Notes under the pieces: model-generated
Databases searched by the model: none
Told to the model about the DNA's origin: nothing
The model's input: the letters and a program-made list of their open reading frames with translations, nothing else
In this document: positions 1-11,216 of the stretch, piece after piece
Layout of the letters: each line of letters starts with the position of its first letter
How positions within the stretch are numbered: the stretch's first letter is position 1
Program-made: the position numbers and the translations under genes
From: Cavia porcellus
Lineage: Eukaryota; Chordata; Mammalia; Rodentia; Caviidae
Direction: 5' to 3'
DNA length: 64,000 nucleotides
NCBI RefSeq assembly: GCF_034190915.1
Contig: NW_026947496.1
Span: 30,376,001-30,440,000 of the forward strand

Positions 1-156
1 CAAGTTATAAAGAAAACAAGTTTATCTGGGCTTAGTTTTGGGAATTTATTCAGGCTCAGTTTTGGAAGATCCATTCCATAAGCAGTTGACCCCATTGCTT
101 TGGGTTGGGGACTCATTATGGTTGTAGAACATGGCAAGAAGAAAATGCCCATTTCA

Positions 157-243
157 GGGCTAAGGATTTAGCTCAGCCGCATAGGTGCCTGCCTTGCAAG
201 CATGTGGTTGTGAGTTTGATTCCCGGTACTGATAAAAAAAAAA
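157..243 (+). mobile_element. ID-type tRNA-derived SINE
   Basis: Starts with a GGGCT-AAGGATTTAGCTCAG A-box segment, has a B-box-like GAGTTTGATTCC and ends in an A run. It has the same layout as the better preserved copies at 5892 and 9634, but is diverged. Confidence 0.8.
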
Positions 244-334
244 TATGTGCTTGTTTCATGGCTGAGAAGTAAGAGAGAAAAAAGATGGGGTCTACAGTTC
301 CCTTTGAGGTCACACTACCAGTGAATCATAGACC

Positions 335-720
335 TCTGTGTGAGTTTTTTGCTGGTGTGAAAAAATACCTGAGAAAACCAACATAAAAGGAGGAAAGGTT
401 TATTCTGGCTCACATTTTCGGAGGATTCAGTCCGTGAACACTTGTCTTCTCTGTTTTGGGATCAGGAAGGGACTGGTACCCCAGAGTCCCCTTAAAAAGC
501 ACACACCTGGTGACCTAACTTCTACTTACTAGGCTTCTACTCCTGATGGTCTCCCGACTTCCCGGTAGTGCCACAAGCTGGTGACCATGCCTTCAATGTA
601 CAGGTCATTGGGGAACATCCCAAATCCAACTATGGCAACATCCCACTAGGCCCCACCTCGTTGACCCCCAGTCTCCTAATAGCGCCATATTGGGAAGCAG
701 CTTTTATCACTTGAAAAGCA
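335..720 (+). repeat. Dispersed repeat, possible rodent DNA-transposon or LTR remnant
   Basis: Holds the phrases ACCTGAGAAAACCAAC, GGAAAGGTTTATTCTGGCTCAC and ATTCAGTCCGTGA, followed by 'ggccccacctc...cagtctcctaatag'. Matching phrases occur in the same order at 51730-52225, and the 3' part recurs at 25600-25850, so this is a repeat family with three members here. It may belong to a non-autonomous rodent family such as URR1, but I cannot confirm that. No coding capacity. Confidence 0.5.
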
Positions 721-829
721 AACAGAACACCCTGGTGGAAGTATAGTGGTTTTCACTTGTATCTCTTTGGTAGCAGCTGAAGTTGAGCTCCTTTTCATGT
801 ACTTATCAGGCATTCAAATATCTTCATTT

Positions 830-903
830 GGGCTGAGGATCTAGTTTGGTGGCATAAGTGCCTGCCTTGCTAGCACAAGGTAGTAAGTTCAATCCCTGGT
901 ACC

Positions 904-931
<28 letters not shown>
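830..931 (+). mobile_element. ID-type SINE with long A tail
   Basis: Has the A-box region (GGGCTGAGGATCTAGTTTGGTGG), TGCCTTGCTAGCA and B box (AGTTCAATCC), then CTGGTACC and an A run of about 28. It is moderately diverged. Confidence 0.8.
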
Positions 932-934
<3 letters not shown>

Positions 935-1769
935 TCGTATTATAAAAAATATGACTTTTCCTTACTGTCTTTTCTGATTGATTCTTTTTTTGTCAGAGAT
1001 GTGTTAAAGACAGATTCTCCCTTATTTTGACTCTCAATTCCCTTATGCTATCTTTTGGTTTTTAAACATTTTAAATTTTAGTTTAATCCAATTTATGAAT
1101 CTTTTCCTTAATATTGCCTTTGTACCCTTTAAAAATGTTTCTCATCTCAAGGTCATGAAATGATTCTTTTGTGTTATACTCTAAAATCCTTTATTGTTTT
1201 ACTTTTACTTTAAATCTTCAGTGCACAGGAAATGACCATATTTGCATATGACTAGAGTTTTTCTTTTTTTTTAAATTTAAAAATGGAAAAGAAAGGAAAG
1301 GAAAAGAATTTGCCAACTTGGTATGTGAAGCTTTAGGTACAGAAGGAAAGAGTTACTACTAGGAAAGAAGGAGGGCAGGAACTGACATAAAAAAAGAAGA
1401 TTCCCACCCAGGTTCCCATTACAGCCTTTAAGCAAATGAGGGGTACAAGGGTGCTCAGTCCTGGGCTGGTTTTATGTAAATGGGGTATGCAACGTAGATT
1501 GTGCTGTTCTTGATTAACATTTGTATAAGATGGCAAGTGGCAGCTCACTGATCAGGGCTGGCATTTATATGGGCCATTGAAACTGGAACTGGCCCAGGTA
1601 AAGCCTGCAGAACTCAGATTGTGGCTCCTCCAGGAAGCCAGCGCCATGCGACCCCACAGTCAGCAAGTTGCTCACAGGCCCAGTCTGAACCCTAGATCCT
1701 GATGGCCCCCTGGACCCTTCCTGGAGATTCAGCTCTTCTTAAACACTGTAAGTTTTATTTATTTACTTG
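932..1769. other. Intergenic, no gene seen
   Basis: AT-rich sequence with a purine-rich tract near 1285-1310 (aaaagaaaggaaaggaaaag). The few ORFs are short and lack coding character. Confidence 0.5.
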
Positions 1770-1912
1770 ATTTTTTTGAGGCAGGGTTTAGGCTGTCCTT
1801 AAACTTACTTTGTAGCCCAGGCTGGCCTCAAACTCACAATGATCCTCTTGCCTCAGCCTCCAAGTGCTGGGATTACAGGTGTATGCCACCATATCCATGC
1901 TTCATTTATTTT
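1770..1912 (-). mobile_element. B1 SINE
   Basis: The + strand reads as the reverse complement of a 7SL-derived SINE: GGCTGGCCTCAAACTCAC, then TGCCTCAGCCTCC and GTGCTGGGATTACAGG. The preceding 'ctgtccttaaacttactttgtagccc' is the second copy of the internal duplication typical of rodent B1. Confidence 0.75.
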
Positions 1913-1984
1913 GTTGTGATTAAACCCAGGGCCTAGTACATTTCTAGGCAAGTACTGTACTGCCAAGTTATATCACCAACCCCT
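1913..1984 (-). mobile_element. Old ID-type SINE
   Basis: The + strand carries 'attaaacccagggcctagtac', 'aggcaagtactgtactgcc' and 'ccaacccct', the reverse complement of a diverged ID body. It abuts the B1 element before it, so one may have inserted beside the other's tail. Confidence 0.55.
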
Positions 1985-2257
1985 TAGATTAACTTAAATT
2001 TCTATTCACACAAACTATTGGGATCTTGATTGGGTCTACACATACCTTTGGGTTCAATCCTCAGCACTAGGAAGAAGAAGCTCAAACAGAGACTGGAAAG
2101 AATTGGTGACTTTGGACATTAGGAAGTGGCTGGGGACCTCAGCTGGATAAACATCATGCTGTGGTGAGGACAAAAACAAGATTGAATGAGACCTGTGTCC
2201 CCTGGATGGGGCAATAGTTACAATTTGTGCTAATTTGTGCTTAAAAGCAAGTCATTA

Positions 2258-2359
2258 GGGGCTGGGGATTTAGCTCAGTGGCATAAGCACCTGCCTTGCA
2301 ATTAGGCAGTTGTGAGTTCAATCCCTGGTACTGAAAAAGACCAAAAAAAAAAAAAAAAA
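2258..2359 (+). mobile_element. ID-type SINE with target-site duplication
   Basis: Near-consensus copy: GGGGCTGGGGATTTAGCTCAG, GAGTTCAATCCCTGGTACTG, then GAAAAAGACC and an A tail. It is flanked by AGCAAGTCATTA before and AGCAGGTCATTA after, a target-site duplication with one mismatch. This is a relatively recent insertion. Confidence 0.9.
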
Positions 2360-2486
2360 GCAGGTCATTATAGCATGGGAGATCAAACACAGGGAGTACT
2401 GACCTTATGATACATTTGATCTTTCCCATATTCAATCTTTGTTTTCTGAGATTTTTTTAAAAGACATTATTGGATGTTGATTTTTT

Positions 2487-2579
2487 CTTTTTTTTTTTTT
2501 TATTGGTATCAGGGATCGAACTCATGACTGCTTGCTTGCAAGGCAGGCGCTTATGCCACTGAGCTAAATCCCCAGCCCC
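2487..2579 (-). mobile_element. ID-type SINE with perfect target-site duplication
   Basis: Reverse-complement ID element: poly-T, TTGGTATCAGGGATCGAACTC, GCTTGCAAGGCAGGCGCTTA, then GAGCTAAATCCCCAGCCCC. TGGATGTTGATTTTT lies on both sides (from 2471 and from 2580). The near-consensus body and intact duplication mark it as young. Confidence 0.92.
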
Positions 2580-2594
2580 TGGATGTTGATTTTT

Positions 2595-3080
2595 ATCAAT
2601 TTATTTTTATTTTAAAGATAACAAAACCAAGCAAAATAAAACAGAATAAAGCCAATCAAAACAAACCAGTGTAAGTCACACAGGACTTCAAAACAATAGG
2701 AAATCAATAATGCCTCTTGTCTTCAAAATAGCTGCCCATACCTTCAGACATAGTAAAAATCAAACAAAACAGAACAGAGTAGAACCAATAAAAACAAAAC
2801 AATGAATGCAATAAAGGACTTTGAAACAAGACAATAGTAAATCCAAAGTGGCTACCAGAATATATCTTGTTATCTTTGAAATAGCTGTGCATTCTATAGG
2901 ATAAAATAAAATCAAACAAAACAAAACAATAAAAGACAAACCCAGAAAAACAATGAAAATGACACAGGACTTCAAAACAAAATAATAGGGAATTAAGAAT
3001 GGCCACCACCTTCAGAAGGAGATCCCCCATAGATGCTACATTGCATATTGTTATCCTCTGAATAGATGATCAGACCACCT
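2595..3080 (-). repeat. 3'-end fragment of a HAL1/L1-like element (degenerate units of about 150 bp)
   Basis: Contains three diverged copies of a unit near 2700, 2838 and 2990. The units include 'cacaggacttcaaaac', 'aaatc-aa-aatggctacc', 'ttgttatctttgaaatagctg' and 'aaatcaaacaaaac'. The same unit, in the same orientation, makes up the 3' region of the element at 27454-30588. The left edge is T-rich (2595-2615), consistent with an A-tail on the - strand, and no ORF1 remains. I read this as a 5'-truncated insertion of the same family. An ID element sits directly at its left side. Confidence 0.6.
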
Positions 3081-3954
3081 GCCTTAGGCCTGCAAGATCA
3101 GTGAAACACTAAAAACTCCAAGCATTAAGTTGTATTTTACCTCCATAGTTATCATGGCAGCCTGTGTTTCTCCAGGTCAGCCGGTTGCTTAAGGTGGCGG
3201 GGGGAGGAGTTAGCTCTTGTCATTACCCAGACTGTGTGCCAGAGGGGCTGGCATCTGGCTCTCCCCTCAGCAGTCCGTGTGTGGTGCCCATTTGCAAGGA
3301 GGCCTTGCTTCTTGGTGACTTCTTGTTCTCTTTCCTCGCAGTCTGTGAATGGTGCTGACTCACGGCAAAACTCTGACATCTCGAATTTTATCAACTTTTT
3401 AAAAAATGAGTCTATTGGGATGGTCATTTGATTTTCTTTCTTATTCTATACATGGTACAAATTATATTGGTTGATTTCAAATATTAAACCATACATGTCT
3501 GAACTGAACTCAAATTAGGTAAGTTATGCTGTCTTTTCCCATGTGTCACTAGAGTCAGTCTGGCATGACTTTATGAAGGTTTTCCCATGTCTGTGAGTAG
3601 CAATTGACCTACGTGACTAAGGCCTCTGGGTACCCCTCCCCCTCCTGGTAGGGGCTGGTCCCTTCCTCACTCCGGTTGCTGGCACCAGCATCCTCAACTG
3701 GTGGGTTGAGGCCCAGTCACTGTGCAGGTGACCTGAGACTGTCCACTATCCCTTGCCACATGGGCCTTTCTACAGGGCCCTACTCAGTTACTACATAAGT
3801 GGACAGGGGCATGGAGTCACAGGCCACACCATCAGGAACTCCACAGCCTAATGGCAGAATTACATCCTGTTTCCTTTTCTACATATTTTCATTCAGAAAC
3901 AAGTCATTTGGTTCAGCCTATACAGAGGGTCAGACCATTACACAAGGGCCTTGT
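3081..3954. other. Intergenic, no gene seen
   Basis: Mixed-composition sequence with no clear repeat body and no convincing ORF. The overlapping short ORFs at 3150-3430 on both strands look like chance. Confidence 0.45.
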
Positions 3955-4310
3955 TATGGGTTGAGCTGGGTACCCCCTGGAATGCAAGTGGTCGAGTTCT
4001 AAGCCTAGGACTTCAGAACTTGACTGTTTTTGGAGACGGAGGCTTTAAAGAGATCACTGAGTTAAAATGAGATCATGAAGGTGGAACCTGAACTAAGATT
4101 CTTGTTGTCCTGATAAGAAGAGGTTATTAGGGCCCAAAGGATGACTGTGCATGGAAAAGAGATCATGTGATGACGTGAGGTCAGGCAGAGGGAGATGGTA
4201 TCTACAAGCCAAGAGAGGCTTCAGGAGAAACCCAAACTGCTGCACTTTGACCTTGGATTTCAGCCCTCAGAAGTGTGAGAAGTAATTTCTGTGGTTTAAC
4301 CCTCTCTCCT
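3955..4310 (+). repeat. Ancient mammalian LTR-like repeat (MaLR/MLT-like)
   Basis: Follows a familiar mammalian repeat order: 'ttatgggttgagctgggtacccc', 'ggagacggaggctttaaagag', 'gttaaaatgagatcatgaaggtgg', 'cctgataagaagagg', 'tctacaagccaagagaggc' and 'gccctcagaagtgtgagaa'. The same order recurs at 23030-23345 and, in part, 52240-52560. The exact family is uncertain. Confidence 0.55.
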
Positions 4311-4330
4311 TGCCTGTGGCCTCCCAGATG

Positions 4331-5890
4331 CATACAGTGTGCATCCTGGGAGCAGAGCTCTCTGGGCGGATCAGGAAGGCTGTCCACCAGAGGGCGATGA
4401 TTACCACACATCACTTAGCAGCCTGGTTAGAGCTGAGGGTTTTGGGAAGCTGAACTGCCCAAGGGACTGCAGCCTGGAACAAAGGTACCTGAGATGAAGC
4501 CTCAGAGCCGTATTATAACTCTGCACGGAGCCTCTCCTGAGACGTCCTTCTGTGTGTCTGCATGACCTTTCTGCATAGCACAGAGAAGTTTGGAATGCCA
4601 CCAGCAAAGGGAGAACCTTGAATCTTCCAGGGAGGAAAAGCATACTGATAATACAGACCTAGGAATAAGGAGGGATTGAGACAGCTTATCAAAAGCACTT
4701 GGGGTCAAAGTCTTTGAAATTCCAACTGGAATTAATTTTTGACTGAAAAATTTCAAGTGTCTAACCAAAGTGTCATTCAAGTGAATGAATTTTTAAAAAG
4801 GTATTTTTTAAACTTGCAAGGACTTAGGATACTTTCAGTCACCCCACCAAGTAATTTATAGATGACTTTCTGTGGCAAGTAAAGCAGGCCTAAGAGGAAG
4901 AGGTGGGATGGATAAAGGAGCAATGATGAGTTAACAGAAAAAGAAATCTAGACATCCATAACATGAACAGAAACCAGCCCCATCATCGCCATCACCACCA
5001 CTTCCTTAAGCATCAGGAAGCAAGGTTGTGTAGTAGGGCCTCTGTATCCTCAGGCTCCCCATCTTCAGATTCAACTGTGGGACTCTGTCTCAAAATTTAA
5101 AAAAAGAATGTTTTTTAAAAGGCTGAGAATGTGAAGGCCCTGAGTTTGATCCCCAGACCCATCATGATGATGCGCCACTTTGAATCTATGAAAAGGATGA
5201 TATTTTTGAAGTTGGAGACTATCTAAGCCAGCTATTTGGCAGAAGGACTATACACTGCTTGGAGCAAGCTATTTGGAGAACAACTGGGTGCCATCTGTGT
5301 GTCCAGTGAAGCACTGGGCACTGTGGTGCCACTCCTAGAGCAGCCCACGGGTACACGGCTTAACAGTGTGCACAGTCATGCTTACTGCAGTCTTGATTAC
5401 AGCAGAAAATGAAATAACACCCACCTGGAGAGGTGTGGTGAAACAGCAGTGTCAGGAAACGCTCACTGCCTGCAGGGCCTGAGTCTCCTCCCCATGGCCT
5501 TGTAGCCTGGACCCCCGTCCTGCCCGCAGCGGACCTAGACTCTGTGCTGGAGGTCGGTATCTCCACAGCATGAAAGCAGACACTTTCAGAACATCTTGAA
5601 CCCTGTCAGGTCGAGACACCACTACCTCTGTATGTGTCAGGGGTGGCAGACCAGAGCCAGCTGAGGCCTGCACTTAGATCAGCTACTACTTCTTTATCCG
5701 GGATTTCAGGGCAGTTTTCCTGAGGTTTTGACAGCTTAGCCAAAATCAGAGGCCAAACAAGCCTTGGTTATAGGAAGAGAAGGCAAATCTCCCAAATTCT
5801 CTATTCCGTTGTTTTAAAAATATTTCAATATATGTGCTAATCAGTTTCATTTATATCACTAGTTTTCTTAGTTCACTGAAAAGAAAGTTT
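4331..5890. other. Intergenic, no gene seen
   Basis: No supported gene. A short ID-like tail fragment (CCTGAGTTTGATCCCCAG) is near 5139-5157. The small overlapping ORFs at 4400-4780 and 5360-5673 have no recognisable domain. Confidence 0.45.
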
Positions 5891-5891
5891 T

Positions 5892-6013
5892 GGGCTGGGG
5901 ATTTAGCTCAGCAGCATAAGCGCCTGCCTTGCAAGCAGGCAGTCGTGAGTTCGATCCCTGGTACCGATAAAAAGGAAAAAGACAAAAAAAATTAAAAAAA
6001 AAAAAGAAAAGAA
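5892..6013 (+). mobile_element. Young ID-type SINE with target-site duplication
   Basis: One of the best preserved copies. The body runs from GGGCTGGGGATTTAGCTCAG through the B box GAGTTCGATCCCTGGTACC, then GATAAAAAGGAAAAAGAC and an A-rich tail. GAAAAGAAAGTTTTG precedes it and recurs after the tail. It is a useful reference for the local subfamily. Confidence 0.93.
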
Positions 6014-6680
6014 AAGAAAGTTTTGTGCTATTATCTGTTTGTTTCTCTTTAAGAGTCTTATCTGTGACTTGTACTCTGAGTAACAGTTTGCCCATTTTTT
6101 TAGGATCATGGTACTCAGTGTGTTAACCATTGTGTTACTCTGTGATTATTTTGGTATGTAATTTTGTTTTACTTTCTCATGGAAGTGAGAAGAGTGTTGT
6201 TTACATTTTATCTACTAATGTCTACATGTATTACCTTAAAATTTAAAAAAAGAAGGCTCTGTGCAAAGACAAGAGCCTGGCAGCCTTGCCAGCCCCTTGA
6301 GGCTGAGGATGCTGGGTCAGTTTGCACAGCACAGTGCTGGGGCTCAGGGCAGAAATCTGGACTTGGGTAGGAGGCCGTGAATGAGTTACTGACAACTAAT
6401 TATATCTCAAGTAAGAGTAGAGATGCTGTCTGGGAAGAGACAAGAAGCTGAAAAGAGGCAAGATGGCAGAAAGTCAGGGCAACAAGGCTGGAACCAGACA
6501 AAATACCCTTCTGTGGAGAACCAAATACAAAACTCAGAGCCCATTGAAAGTTTTAAACTGAAGAACTATAGGTTAATGTTTTAGAGATAATTAGGAAATC
6601 AGAGTTTTGGAAGATAATCAAAAGATCAAGAACTGGTGAAATGACCATATGACTATCTTCCAATTAAAAGTGCACATCTC

Positions 6681-6750
6681 TAGGTGTGGCAGCATGTACT
6701 TCTAATCCCACAACTCTGGGAGACTGAGGCAGGAGGATCCCAAGTATGAA
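6681..6750 (+). mobile_element. B1 SINE, left part only
   Basis: AGGTGTGGCAGCATGTACTTCTAATCCC through GACTGAGGCAGGAGGATCCC matches the 5' half of a B1. The 3' half is missing. Confidence 0.6.
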
Positions 6751-6987
6751 ATAACAGTATAAATGTCCTATGTTCAGTCTCTAGTACTACACAAGTAAAA
6801 AGTATATATAAATTAAACAAATTTTGGTTAATCAAATTTAACCTTTTAACTTAAATTCAAATTAAAAGATATTCTTGCTTTCTCTTGGTAAAACCCTTAG
6901 TTGGGTCCTTGTGACACCAGGATTTTCATTACAGACTTCTTTTCTTAACACTAAATGATCCCAGGACTGTTATTTTAAAACGTATCT

Positions 6988-7123
6988 GTGGGACCCAGGA
7001 TAGTGGTGCACAACTGTAATCCCAGGACTGAAGAGGCTGAGGCAGGAGGATTGCCACAAGTTCAAGGTTAGCTTGGGCTTCATAGTGAGACCTTATCTCA
7101 AAACAAAGCAAAACAAAAACAAA
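6988..7123 (+). mobile_element. B1 SINE
   Basis: Has 'gtggtgcacaactgtaatcccagg', 'gaggctgaggcaggaggatt', 'aagttcaaggttagcttggg' and 'catagtgagaccttatctc' with an A-rich tail. The internal duplication is absent here. Confidence 0.8.
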
Positions 7124-7390
7124 ACCTGTAAGTGAAAACGTCTCAAAAACCAAGAATCTTAATAATTTCATCTTCCTCAGAGTTTATAAGATTATTAGAT
7201 TTTTTGCATTTTGGAATCTAATAAATAAAAATTATAACAAGAAAGAACATAAAGTAAATTAATGTGAGACTTTTATTCCTTCATCTCAAAGTCTATTTTC
7301 TTATAGGCTTGTGTTATACCTGAGTTTGAGTTGTGATTAGACTTAAGAATATTACAACTCCTCTTTTTCATCAATGAAATTTTAAAAAGT

Positions 7391-7552
7391 GCTCAGTGTG
7401 GTGGCACATGTACGTAATCCCAGTGCTTGGGAGGTTGAGGCGGGAGAATCAGTGTGAGTTCAAGGCTAACCTGAGTTACATAGTGAGTTCAAGGCCAGCC
7501 TGAAACTACATAGCAAGATCCTGTCTCAAAAAAATCAAATAAATAAATAAAA
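7391..7552 (+). mobile_element. B1 SINE with internal duplication
   Basis: Contains two consecutive copies of the 'gagttcaaggc-a-cctga--tacatag' block, the duplication that defines rodent B1, followed by 'caagatcctgtctcaaaa' and an AAAT-rich tail. Confidence 0.85.
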
Positions 7553-9200
7553 CCACCAAACTTATGGGTTCCTGTGATACTTAAGTGAAATCATATTTAT
7601 AGTGTGCCTGGTACTTGGTAATTACCTAACATATTTTTTAACCAGTAACATTACCATACAGAACTTCTATTTGGGTGAAGGAAAATTTTGGCAGTAATTG
7701 TACAATATTATTATTATTTTTATTATTAATGTAGTCAATGCCATTGGTATGGTTAAAATGATAATAAAAAATTAAAAAGCAGCACTACATGTTTGCAACT
7801 TACGAGTAACTCCTATACTGTTTAGCGATCCACTTCGAAACCTCGGTGTTAGAAGTCCCCTGGGAAGCTGTCCTTCCTGCCAGACAGCTGCGCCACCTGG
7901 AACCGCCATTTGGAGCGCTGGGTCTGCCCTCCCGTACCCTCTAGCACGCGTCATTACAACCATTTCTGCAGGAAGCGCAAATCTCTCTTTGGTTCTTGAT
8001 AAAACGAGGGTTTTCCTGGATGAAGAACAGTATATCCGTAAGATCTGGCAGCCAGTGGCTTGGAAAATGCAGACTGGGCAGCGTTCTGGGTCGTTTGGGT
8101 TGCACAGGTCCCACTTTGGCCTCTTTTCCTTTGCATTTCACTAATCCCTCCTTCCACCTTCTCCCTGGGAGCCTCTTGTCTTGGAAGCAGAAGAGGACAT
8201 GTAGAGTTGTGGATCTTCTCTTCCCTCAAAAACTTCTTGATAAATGGTGCTCTGCCCTGACTTGTGAGCTGGCTCTGCTGAGCTGGGCTCTGTACTTGGA
8301 TGCCCAGAGGTTGTAACAAAATATTCAGAGCCCTGAGGTTGATATTACCTCCAGCTAATCATCCAGATGGTTCCCTGCTCCCCTCCTCTGGTTCTCAAAT
8401 GAGCTGGTTTGTTAGCTGAACAGAGGAGGCGTCCAAAGACCACAACCACTCTTTTGATTTTCAACAGAAACTCACATAGGGCCTTTAGGAGGGGTTAGCA
8501 GCAGCAAGGGCCTCACTCTGAAGAGGCACCAGGGAGAGAGTACAGACAGCCCCTGTCAGAAGAGAGACCTTCTCCCCTCTTCTCCTCCTCCTCCTTCCCC
8601 TTCTCTTCTTCCTTCTTCTTCTGGGCAGCCTCTGATTTCCCCTGCCCTTTCCTCTCCTTCAGCCCCTGGAGTCCTTTATTTCTGAAGCTTCTCCTCTTAC
8701 CATCCTCTAGTTCTGGAAGGTTGGTTCCATCTCAGCTCAACATGAGCTGCCCAAGACCTTCCAGTGTCTGAAGCCAAACGTTGCAAAAGCCTCAGTGACC
8801 AGCGGAAGGCATCACAGGTAAGCTGTAGTTTGAGATGCCAGATGGAGTGACAGAATGAATCTGAAGGCAGTATCGACCTTTGGAGGGCTGTATAATCACG
8901 TTACTAGCAACCAATCCGAAGCTGCATTGAAGTCATCAGTAACAAGGCCTGTGAGGAATCAGTGAGCCTCCTTGGCAAAGCTGCTGTATCAGGCTGAGTG
9001 TGCGGCTGCTCCCTGCACAAGGCCTGACCAGAATACATTCTGTGCTCTGAGTGTGAAATCCCTGGATGGCGCTGTTATCAGCTGCCTGTGAACCATGTGA
9101 TGCTTGGGACAGTCTCGTGGAACTGAGCATTGCATTAGTATTTCAATGAGAATTTTTTTCTTCTCTGCCCTTTCCAGCATGTATAAAACCATATTTTTTG
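7553..9200. other. Intergenic, no gene seen; pyrimidine tract
   Basis: No convincing gene. A polypyrimidine tract (CTCC/TTCT-rich) covers about 8572-8625. ORFs overlapping at 7954-8319 on opposite strands look like chance. Confidence 0.45.
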
Positions 9201-9285
9201 TTGTATTTGTTCTGGAGATTGAATCTAGGCCCTGTGTATGCTAAGCATGCACTGTACCACTCAGCTACATTTCAAGCTCATAAAC
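9201..9285 (-). mobile_element. Old ID-type SINE
   Basis: The + strand has 'ctggagattgaatctaggccctgtg', 'gctaagcatgcactgtaccactcagctac' and 'aagctc', a diverged reverse-complement ID body. Confidence 0.6.
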
Positions 9286-9462
9286 CCAGTTTTGTTTTGT
9301 TTTTTATAGTGGGTAGTGGAAGCATTCAGAATCAATTCTTGAGGCTGCCTCAGTGTGTTCTTTCCTCAAAACAATATACTTAAGATGCTTATTAAGTATG
9401 CAAGAGGTACACTCTATACTACTGGCTATAATTCCTTTGACAAATTTAATTAATTAATTAAT

Positions 9463-9540
9463 TTTTGGTACCAGGAATAGAATTCACAACTTTGTGCTTG
9501 CCAAGCAGGCGCTTGTGTCACTAAGCTATATCCTTGGCCC
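9463..9540 (-). mobile_element. ID-type SINE
   Basis: Reverse-complement copy: TTTTGGTACCAGGAATAG, GCTTGCCAAGCAGGCGCTTG and CTAAGCTATATCCTTGGCCC. The T-rich left side includes a TTAA/ATTA run. Confidence 0.8.
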
Positions 9541-9633
9541 TGAATTTCATTTTAAAAATTATTTAAAAAATCATGTCACATAGTGTTTAAATGAAAAGGT
9601 ATCTTGTACTTTGTAGTTTAAAAATGGCTTCAA

Positions 9634-9726
9634 GGGGCTGGAGGTTTAGCTTAGCGGCATAAGCGCCTACCTTGCAAGCAGGCAGTTGTGAGTTCAATTC
9701 CTGCTACTGATAAGGAGGAAAAAGAC

Positions 9727-9762
<36 letters not shown>
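9634..9762 (+). mobile_element. Young ID-type SINE with long A tail and target-site duplication
   Basis: Body GGGGCTGGAGGTTTAGCTTAG to CTGCTACTGATAAGG, then GGAAAAAGACC and an A run of about 35. AATGGCTTCAA lies on both sides (from 9623 and from 9766). The very long pure A tail supports a recent insertion. Confidence 0.93.
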
Positions 9763-9765
<3 letters not shown>

Positions 9766-10149
9766 ATGGCTTCAAAGTTATAGAGGGGATGTCTTAAAAC
9801 ATAAAAATTTGGTTGTGAAAGGAAGCTAAGTGAACTTAATTTAGGAATTTGAAAATTCAGGTAGAAACATTTTTTAAATCTTCTTTTTAGACTTTATCAG
9901 AGACTGAACAGAAAATACAGAGATTTCCCACTATGCCTCCTCCACCCCATGCCTCCTGCACTATCTCTGTCCCACCCAGAGAGCACGTTTGTAGCAGTCT
10001 ACGGACCTGGGTGGACTTATGGTCAGCATCAGCATCCATGCTTTCCCTTGGGACTCACTCTCAGTGTTGTGCATAATGTGGGTTTAGACAAATACACAGT
10101 GATAAGGCTGGGCCACTGCAGTGTCACAAGGGCAGTTTCACAGCCCTCA

Positions 10150-10480
10150 GAACACTCAGACTCCACCTGTTCACTCCTCCTTTCCCTGGAAACTTTCCTC
10201 CTTCCCCTCCAGGAAACCACTCATCTCTTCCTTGTCTCCAGGGTTTTGTCTTTTCCAGAATGTCATACAGCTGGAATCAGACTGACTGTAGCCTTTCCAG
10301 GATGGCTGCTTTCACTTGGAAACATACATTTAAGGCCCTCCATGTCTTTTGCAATAGCTCGTTTCTTTTTAATATTGAGTACTATGCCAGTGTCTCAATG
10401 TGGCACAGTTTGTCTGTCCATTCACTTCTGAAAGGCATCTTGGTTGTTTCCAGCTGTTGACAATTATACATAAAGTTAGT
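10150..10480 (-). mobile_element. Old L1 fragment (3' region)
   Basis: The + strand reads 'tcatacagctggaatcagac', 'ttaatattgagtactatgcc', 'gtctgtccattcac' and 'ggttgtttccagctgttgac'. This is the order in the reverse complement of ancient mammalian L1 3' ends. It is diverged and non-coding. Confidence 0.65.
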
Positions 10481-10498
10481 TTAAACATCCACACATAG

Positions 10499-10641
10499 GG
10501 CCAGGTGTGGTGGCTCGGGAGGCTGAGTCAGGAGGATCCTTGCAAGTTCCAGACCAGTCTGGGCTACAAAGTGAGCTCAAGGCCAGTCTGAACTGCATCG
10601 CCAGACCCTGTCTCAAAAAAAAAAAAAAAAAAAAAAAAAAA
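10499..10641 (+). mobile_element. B1 SINE with internal deletion
   Basis: GGGCCAGGTGTGGTGGCTC joins directly to GGGAGGCTGAGTCAGGAGG, so the 'ATCCCAGCAC' section is missing. It then has both copies of the duplicated block and 'gaccctgtctc' followed by an A tail of about 26. Confidence 0.82.
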
Positions 10642-11216
10642 TTCTACACATAGTAGGTGTTTGGGGGAGTGGAAGTTTTGTAGGTTATAATTTTTTACGT
10701 TTAATCCCCGCTGTCCAGGCACAGTGGTGGTAAAAACTGATTTGAGCGCTAGAGCCATAAACTCAGTGTCTGCTATGGTGCCTCACTAAGGTGACTGTTC
10801 AAACATTAGAAAGTCAGTACAAAGTTGAAGGACCATAGCAAAAGTGTTTAATCATGGTAATCAGTTTATGGTACTCAGGATGATCAGACTAGGAGTATCC
10901 AAGTAAGTACAGACTAATATAATCACAAACTTCCTTTTGATTACCCAAGAGCTTCAAACATGCCGTGTCTGAATCATAAATAGTTCAAGTGTAATGATGA
11001 CAGGCAGCAAGTAAAAGGCTTGCACAGCACTACCCTAAAGGGTGCAGTGGCTGAACCACATGCTGCACAAGGAGCACTCAACCCAAGCCTAGGAGGTGTG
11101 CAGAATGGAGCCCACCACCCCTGGGGGAAGAAAACCCAAGTGTGTGTCAATGAAATGCATATATTTAAAAACAATTATTCTTCAATGATTGATAAAAGTT
11201 AAACATTTTAGGAGAA

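Noticed and set aside
157..243. tRNA gene reading of the ID elements
   Set aside because: They keep A and B boxes but cannot fold a full cloverleaf with an anticodon arm, and they have A tails and target-site duplications. They are SINEs.
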